A stretch of DNA of 41,289 nt, taken from Tritrichomonas foetus. Taxonomy: Eukaryota > Parabasalia > Tritrichomonadida > Tritrichomonadidae. Position numbers and translations under genes: made by a program. A model generated the notes under the pieces. That model was not told the origin of the DNA and ran no database searches. It worked only from the letters and a program-made list of their open reading frames with translations. How positions within the stretch are numbered: the first letter of the stretch is position 1; every line of letters begins with the position of its first letter. Positions 34,972 to 41,289 of this stretch are shown one piece after another. The stretch is from positions 1 to 41,289 of the forward strand of contig MLAK01000983.1 of assembly GCA_001839685.1 (NCBI GenBank), read 5' to 3'.

Positions 34972-37900
34972 ATGAAACTCCTTTTCCTTTTTTTATCACT
35001 CTCTAATGAAGCATATTACATCACTGAAAGAAGTTATAACACATATGTGAGATGTGATCAACGTGACGATATAATTGAGTATCTTAACACAATGGATTTA
35101 TCATTGAGAAGATTGCCAGAAATACTCATTGATGAGGATTTGGAAATGGAATGTAATGAGCTTCCAATGTATCTCGACGAAGCTGAATCTATGAAGCGAA
35201 GTGATGATTTCCCTTATTATCAGATAAGTTCAAACAAAACTGATGGAAGAGCTTCTTTTACACTTGATACATCATCAGATGATTATGACAATTGTCCAGG
35301 ATTCAAATTTTCCAATATTGATGTCATCTTTAAGGGCGAAACATTATCAACAGGATACGTTGTTTTTTCAGAGAATACAACATTAACTGTTGATCGTGGA
35401 TTTCATTTGGATACTGTCAAAGCAGAAATGCCAATTTCTCATATTGCCAGTGTGAACAATTTCTCATTTTGTCGATTAATTTTGAAAGAATCTGACCAAA
35501 GTTTCTTAGATTCTTTAAACATAACTTCTACTGATGATTTACCTATGCCTGAATTACACATGAAATTGTCTCGTGGTGAAGCCAACATGTTTGATTTATC
35601 AATTGCATCTAATACATCAGTCTTATTTGATAACAATACTTTATCTTTAAATTTTGTTAATGATACTCAGCTTATTGTGAGTTTACCAGAAATGTTAAAT
35701 TATTCGAATGCCTTTTATTTCCGAATTCTCAAAAATGACGTAACTTTTAGTGTATCAGGTGATATTAATTATACTGATTTATTTCCACATTATTTCTTTT
35801 TTGTTCAAGATTTTTCAACAACTGGTCATGATATTTATTTTGGTCCAGGAAATTATTTAAGTTCTTATGGAATAAATTTTGGAACAATATTCGGAGCTCG
35901 TTTTGGAATGACTTTGATCGCCTCAACTTTGCATTGGAATAACGAAGCAGACATTCTTTCTCTTTATTTATATGATGTTGTTTTTTATCCAGAAAGCCAT
36001 ATTAATATGAACATTGACAGTATTACATTATCAACAACATTTTCATTCTCTGGAAGTGAACCTATTCAATGTGATTTGAATTTAGTTTGCACTATTCTTG
36101 ATGTAGATGGTGTATTAAGATCGGATAACTATTCTATTAATATAAATACAACTTCCCTTGGAAGCTATACATATGTTGAAGGTAATGTTTATTTATCTGG
36201 TGATAATGGGATACCTTCAGCCTCTGATATATACATAGAGAACCTTACTTTTGTTGATAATCCTATTATTACATATAAATTTTCGACATCTAAGTTCAAA
36301 GTCAAAAATTTATATGGGAAATTTCAATTAGAAGGATTGGTAGCAACAACTGTGAAGTTTTATACTGTTATTAATGTTGAAAATATTGAATCCGTTGATC
36401 TAAACGATATTTCATTTATTCCTGTTTATCATGAGTACCAAACTCTGAATATAAGTAATAATGATATTGGATATTATGTCCTACAAAGAGCAGTCACTAC
36501 TTTATCCCTTGATGTATCAACAATGAACTGGCCTGATGAATATATACCATCAGTAACTTCAATTACATTTAGAGCAACAGCAAATGCAACTATTAATTTA
36601 TCTTGCATTGTCAGTCAAACTAAAGTTATGGTATCACCTTCAAGAGATGCTGTTAAAATTACTTTTATTGTTCCTCAAGAAGCTGCAGATAATGTAATTT
36701 ATTAGGGATTTGGTTCAACAACAGGATTACCATTCACTGTTGCATGGAATAATTCTTTTGTTATGAAAAATGAATATTTTAGTCGTTTGAATTGCTTGAT
36801 GGATCCAAGTTATTCATTAATTGATTTCTCTGAAATTCAGTCATTCACTATCGATCATTTCAGTCAATTAGAAAGTATGAAAGAATTTATTAATAATATT
36901 CCCTTAATCATTTTATTATTTGATAAATTAACATCAGCTCCAAATCTTATAAAATATGTTGACGATGGATGGATTTATGAGACAGTTGATGAATCAGGTG
37001 AAATATATGGAATCAATCATAATAATATTAGTGTAAAAGTGTCGCAAACCGATAAAAATACAGGAAGACTCATTCTTGATATGCAAACTACAAAACCATC
37101 GATGTTATACATTTATGCATCTTATACAACGTCAAGAATTATTGAACTACAAGGTCGATGGGATGAAGTTACTAATTTCTATCCAATTCTTTTTAATGGA
37201 AACTTACGTTTAGAGACACCATTCGAAGTAATTCCGATTTTGTTTGATGATCGAATATGGGAATTAGATAGAAATAAAAATTCTAATGATTTTTACGTCA
37301 ACAGAACCAAGATGCAATCGATTACTTTAATCAAATCAACATTTTATAAACTTTATTCAATGACATTTAACACAGATAATGATGAACAACTTTATATAGA
37401 AATTTTAAGTGATGCAACAGTTGGAGGACTTTTGAAAACTATTTTTAGAAATAAAGTTACAATTCGACTCAGACAAAAACTTATTATCAAAGATGGAATT
37501 GTTGATCGTTTTTGGAGTGAATCAAATGAAATTTTATTATATGGAACATCTACATTTACATCACCAAACTATTTAGATGATCTCTCTTTGGTTTGGAATT
37601 ATACTGACGGTTATGTCTCTCCACCAAAAATCTCAAATATTCATAGTATTGCGTCTGTAAATATTTTGTTCATAGATGATCCAAGTCTAACATTAGAAGA
37701 GCAATACATCGATAAACTTTATCGACCTTTTTTATTAGCAAATGCGAAAAAACAGATTAACTGTGATGAATTACTTTCTAAATTGTATTTCCCGAACGGT
37801 ATTAATTTAACTTATGCAAATGATACCATTCTATTTCAGTTTATTTGTGATGACCTTATTTTTACCACAGAACCTTATCAATTTGATTTAAATGGCTTAG

Positions 37901-38142
37901 TTGTATCAACCGATCCATATACAATCGGTCTTTATATCAATGGAACAGATCACATTGATGAAGTGAATGATGATGGATTTGAATATGAAGAAAACAATGA
38001 AAGCAAAAGCGGCGTCATTGTTGGGATATGTATGAGTGCTGTTGTTATCACTTTACTTGGTGCAGGAATTACTGTATACTTTGTAAATAGACGAAAAGAA
38101 AGAATCGATCCTGAACAAAAAAAATTAATTGTAAGTAAATAG
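34972..38142 (+). CDS. Large type I surface protein, interrupted by an in-frame TAG
   Basis: One reading frame of 1056 codons with a single stop, TAG at 36703-36705 (codon 578). Protein-like sequence continues immediately in the same frame (GFGSTTGLPFTVAW). ATG 34972 opens a signal peptide (MKLLFLFLSLSNEA). The ectodomain of about 1000 residues is rich in Asn, Ser, Thr and Asp, with many N-x-S/T sites and few Cys. It looks like beta-strand sequence, but I recognise no domain. One transmembrane helix (about 1015-1038, GVIVGICMSAVVITLLG...) is followed by a basic 18-residue tail (NRRKERIDPEQKK), a topology typical of trichomonad surface proteins. The first half alone would be a secreted fragment; the second lacks a signal peptide. 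This is a recent pseudogene, an allele difference or a base error. Readthrough is unlikely, since TAG also ends this gene (38140) and the legumain gene. Confidence 0.75.
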
Positions 38143-39122
38143 TAGAGCTATATGAATATTCATTTTTTTTTCTTCATTCATTTTTTTTCTTGATTCATTT
38201 TTTTGTGATTGAAATAAAATAATTCACAAAAAAGTTTTATTGAACTTTTTGAGATATTAATTAGTCAGTAATTAAGTGGATAATTGATAAATCAAACTGA
38301 AAAAGTTGATGATTAAACCGATCATAAAAAACTTTCATTTTGAGAAGTGTAAACTATTGAATATAATAATTTCATTTTCCAATGAAATATCTTGAACAAC
38401 CAAAAAGCATTTTCATTGCTCATTAATTTTGGTCTGAACCAATATAAACCTGGGTGAGCAATGCATTGTGAATAGGTATCAAGATGGATAAGACTAGAGT
38501 GCAATAATAGAATGGAACTTGATAGTTTTGTGTCATATTTTACCATCGTGTGTGATATTTCAGAGATGGTATTGAATTTTTCTATGTAATTCAAAAAGAT
38601 TTATGGTCTTACAATTATCGAATTATTTTTGAAAATTATCTGTCATCAACATGTCACATTTGTCACACAGCTGACTTCACCTCTTTTTTCGATGGAGTGT
38701 TCTATCAATGTATACAAATTTTCTAAAGGATTTCTCATCAAGTTCTGATTGACCAATAAATTGCATTAATATTTTCAAGATTATTCTCAGGATACTCTTC
38801 TCAGGAAAGAAATTATGATGAAATTAAGTTATTTTTTTCATTTTGAAAGGATTTCACAACATTCAATCCGGTCAGTTTCAAAAGGAAAATTGAAGTTGAA
38901 TCATATAATGGGATTCAGAAACATAACTTTTTCAATACGTGAATAACTCTCATTTTTCTGAACCCTCAAGAATTATCACTCCAACCTTATCAATTATCTT
39001 CGATTCATTCAAATATTTTCTATTCATTTTTCTAAATTCAGAATTCCTAACATTATATTTCAATGCATTTCTGTGTTCTCAAAAGTTCATAAATAATTGA
39101 GATAGCTTCAAACTCAGAAAGA
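38143..39122. other. Intergenic, surface protein to Myb
   Basis: AT-rich. Just past the surface-protein stop (about 38157-38206) there are three imperfect ATTCATTTTTTTTCTT-type units. A 90-codon minus-strand ORF (38322-38594) has no features. No gene called. Confidence 0.5.
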
Positions 39123-39851
39123 ATGTTAGCTGCTACATCAAAGAAGCATCCATTCTCTGTTAAAGAGGACCTCGAAATTCTTCAATTCGTTCAGACCCAA
39201 GGAACTAAAAACTGGCGCGTAATCGCTCTTCAGCTTGGACGAACACCAAAACAATGCAGAGAAAGATGGAACGGCCACCTCAACCCAAATATCAACAAGG
39301 GTCCTTGGACCCATTCTGAAGATGTCGTTCTCGCCACAAAACAACATGAGCTTGGAAACAAATGGGCGGAGATATCAAAATTTTTACCAGGACGAACTGA
39401 CGCAATTGTCAAAAATAGGTGGAACACAAGTGTAAAGAATCGCGCAAGTGAATTGCTATCGTCGTTACCAAATTCACCAATCGAGTCAATATCCTATTCA
39501 AATTCATCATATCATTCAAACTCAAATTCCTCATGTAATTCACCAATTCCATCTAACTGTTGTTTCAATTCTAATTCCAATTGTAATTCTGGTTGTAGTT
39601 CAACTTGCAATTCTCCAGTTTCTGATGCTATTTCACATCACAATTCATACGCAATTTCACCGAACAATACATATAATATGATTCCTTCAAATAATAGCCA
39701 AATTAGTTTAATTGCAGAAATCAACCATAAATTTATTGAGGTGACTGACTGGCTGATGAATTTCAATGAAGAAAAGAATCAGTTTTTGTCTTTGGCGAGC
39801 ATTAAAAGCTTGCCGCCTTTGGTTGTCTCATCGAAGAAGTTATGCATGTGA
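39123..39851 (+). CDS. R2R3 Myb transcription factor
   Basis: A 242-residue nuclear factor. Two adjacent Myb repeats lie in residues about 8-108. R2 is HPFSVKEDLEILQFV, NWRVIALQLG, RTPKQCRERW, with Phe for the first Trp. R3 is KGPWTHSEDVVLATK, KWAEISKFLPGRTDAIVKNRW. R3 is close to animal c-Myb and to T. vaginalis Myb proteins. After the repeats comes a Ser/Asn/Cys-rich low-complexity stretch (about 118-180) and a helical C-terminal end. TCAGA at 39114, 7 nt before the ATG, fits a short leader. It is a stronger DNA-binding candidate than the other Myb at 2429-2989. Targets unknown. Confidence 0.9.
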   Translation: MLAATSKKHPFSVKEDLEILQFVQTQGTKNWRVIALQLGRTPKQCRERWNGHLNPNINKGPWTHSEDVVLATKQHELGNKWAEISKFLPGRTDAIVKNRWNTSVKNRASELLSSLPNSPIESISYSNSSYHSNSNSSCNSPIPSNCCFNSNSNCNSGCSSTCNSPVSDAISHHNSYAISPNNTYNMIPSNNSQISLIAEINHKFIEVTDWLMNFNEEKNQFLSLASIKSLPPLVVSSKKLCM

Positions 39852-40223
39852 ATTTTGTGTTGTAAGCGGGCTTGTTTAAATGGATTGTTGTTTTCTAAAT
39901 TTATTTTCTATTCGTAAATAAAATATAATTGTTCCATTTTATGCTCTTTTTTCTTGTCTATTCAATCACTTAGCAGTTTCAATCGAAATGATGAGAATTC
40001 ATCAAACTAATTAACATTAACGAGCTAGAAAAGATAATTTCCAATGTCTTCATGATGTGAATCGGATTCTTGTTTCTGTACTTATATGGTCACATATTCT
40101 ATGTATCAGACCATATAAATATTGAAAAAGTCGTGTACAGACTTAATCTTTCTTTTTTATGGCTAAATGTGGAAATAAAGAAGAAGAAAGATAAAAATAG
40201 AATAAACATGCTGAGACGCTACT
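39852..40223. other. Intergenic, convergent
   Basis: AT-rich, nothing recognisable. Confidence 0.5.
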
Positions 40224-40907
40224 TTATGACATATCTGGGTCAAAAGCCGGCCGCTTTGTGACAGTTGATCTCCTCCTGAGGCGATGCAAGTTCTGCTGGT
40301 TGTTTTGCATCTTTTCCTTATCGTTCAACTGAGAAGTTAACGATTCAAGAATTGACTGGAGCCGCTTCCCTTTCGCCTGGAGGCCCTCGATTTCGCGATG
40401 GCTTTCTGCGATCCTCTTGGCGGTTTCTATTGCGTATTCTTGGTTGTCTGCGATCTTCTGTTTGATGACGTCGTCTGCCTTCATCTCGGCGAGGCTTTCC
40501 GTGATTTTCTTCGACTTATTTAATAATTCGGATCTGAGCTCGAGCGTCCTCTGCCTGATTTTAGCGAGTCTTTCCTTCAAGTTCCTCGACACGAACTCGG
40601 ACTCTGCCTCGAGTTTCCTCTGGAGGTCCTCCTTCTGTTTCAGAACCTGATCGAGTTTCGTTTGGAAATCTGCCTGGATTTCTTCCTCGTCGTGGACACA
40701 CTTCTGTGAAATGAATTCGCGTTCGTTTCCGATCGACTGGATTTCCTTCTCGGCTCGAGTGGCGATTTGAGCGCATAGCGATTCGCTGATTTTGAGTAGT
40801 TCGGCTTTACGTTGGGAAAAAGTTTCGTGCTTGGCTATAAGTTGCTGGTTCTCTGTTTGGAGATCAAGAATCTCCTTAAGAAGAGCGGATTTTTCTTCGT
40901 CCGACAT
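40224..40907 (-). CDS. Coiled-coil protein with GC-rich codon use
   Basis: A 227-residue protein that is almost one continuous coiled coil from about 5 to 205 (LLKEILDLQTENQQLIAKHE, LDQVLKQKEDLQRKLEAE, LRSELLNKSKKI, LQSILESLTSQLND). A basic tail follows (LHRLRRRSTVTKRPAF). No signal or membrane segment. GC is about 48% in the part counted, far above the flanks, with many C- and G-ending codons, which suggests selection for high expression. Many minus-strand alternative frames are open here for that reason. Such proteins often form cytoskeletal fibres (costa, axostyle, basal body), but no specific family is recognised. TCAAA lies 4 nt before the ATG. Confidence 0.85.
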   Translation of the reverse strand: MSDEEKSALLKEILDLQTENQQLIAKHETFSQRKAELLKISESLCAQIATRAEKEIQSIGNEREFISQKCVHDEEEIQADFQTKLDQVLKQKEDLQRKLEAESEFVSRNLKERLAKIRQRTLELRSELLNKSKKITESLAEMKADDVIKQKIADNQEYAIETAKRIAESHREIEGLQAKGKRLQSILESLTSQLNDKEKMQNNQQNLHRLRRRSTVTKRPAFDPDMS

Positions 40908-41289
40908 TTCTTTGAGACTTTCTAAATATTCAATTTATTTCAAGATAAAGACAATTTTGAATTGATTTTACTGAAAATTAAAATATGAAAATTTTGTTGG
41001 ATATTTTTGTGCCAATAATTGGTCTATTCTTATTGTGTAATATTTACATTGTGATTCAATTTGGCCGTTTACAAGTTTTTCTATGCATCTCTTTCAGAAA
41101 ATTGATGATATATATTATGTTTGAGTCATAACATCACCCTAAAAATATCCAGAAATGAAACCAACGAATGAAAAAATTATTCTATTCATAACATTTTTAT
41201 ATATTCCTTTGGTCCCTATTTTCCCCCATTCTATTTTTTCATAAATTCCCCATTCATTCGTTCACCACATATTTTCATTTTTTATATTC
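40908..41289. other. Intergenic to window end
   Basis: AT-rich, pyrimidine-rich at the right edge. No gene seen. Confidence 0.5.

Noticed and set aside
38322..38594. 90-codon minus-strand ORF
   Set aside because: No domain, no initiator; its length alone is not enough in this composition.
40561..40776. 71-codon Arg/Gly-rich minus-strand ORF
   Set aside because: Out-of-frame shadow of the GC-rich coiled-coil gene on the same strand.
1..41289. Introns with trichomonad GTAYGT...ACTAACACACAG signals, and CRISPR arrays or bacterial operons
   Set aside because: No such splice-signal pair was seen at the breaks of the legumain, glycosyltransferase-like or surface-protein genes. No regularly spaced repeat-spacer array exists. 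Strand pattern and spacing do not suggest operons.

Overview
The window looks like nuclear DNA of a parabasalid protist, most likely a Tritrichomonas-type trichomonad. It is very AT-rich. Nearly every gene is one uninterrupted ORF with no recognisable intron, and no operon-like spacing is seen. Starts tend to have very short presumptive 5' leaders with an initiator-like TCA a few bases before the ATG. The gene content also fits: legumain-type C13 peptidase, small R2R3 Myb proteins, ankyrin proteins of the trichomonad type, a type I surface protein, MLF and Mo25. The species assignment is inference from content and composition, because no search could be run.

Layout from left to right. 0-5 kb: a frameshifted legumain-like peptidase, a palindrome-rich spacer and a Myb gene. 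4.6-10 kb: a WD40-PFU-PP2C fusion phosphatase, divergent from a small Ser/Asn-rich protein, then a CDC7-type kinase convergent with a PQ-loop membrane protein. 10-13.3 kb is a scarred, repeat-rich segment: a hexapeptide-repeat ORF fragment, a G6/C6 hairpin, inverted diverged repeats, a 487-base assembly gap with a coding stub at its edge, and a broken glycosyltransferase-like gene. 14-20 kb: a basic protein of unknown function and a large membrane hybrid sensor histidine kinase. 20.6-25.6 kb: Mo25, a decayed kinase relic, an ear-less adaptin and an MLF protein. 26-33 kb: two ankyrin proteins, an EF-hand protein, a coiled-coil protein and a VAMP7-like R-SNARE. 35-41 kb: a large surface protein interrupted by one TAG, a second Myb and a GC-shifted coiled-coil protein.

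Two themes recur. One is signalling and trafficking: CDC7, Mo25, PP2C, histidine kinase, Ca2+ sensor, adaptin and R-SNARE. The other is gene damage: two one-base frameshifts in short homopolymers, in-frame stops, and a kinase pseudogene. The most novel item is the 705-residue protein at 4650-6767. It carries the WD40 and PFU (ubiquitin-binding) parts of Doa1/PLAA, but an apparently complete PP2C phosphatase sits where the Cdc48-binding PUL domain should be. That suggests a ubiquitin-directed phosphatase not known to me.
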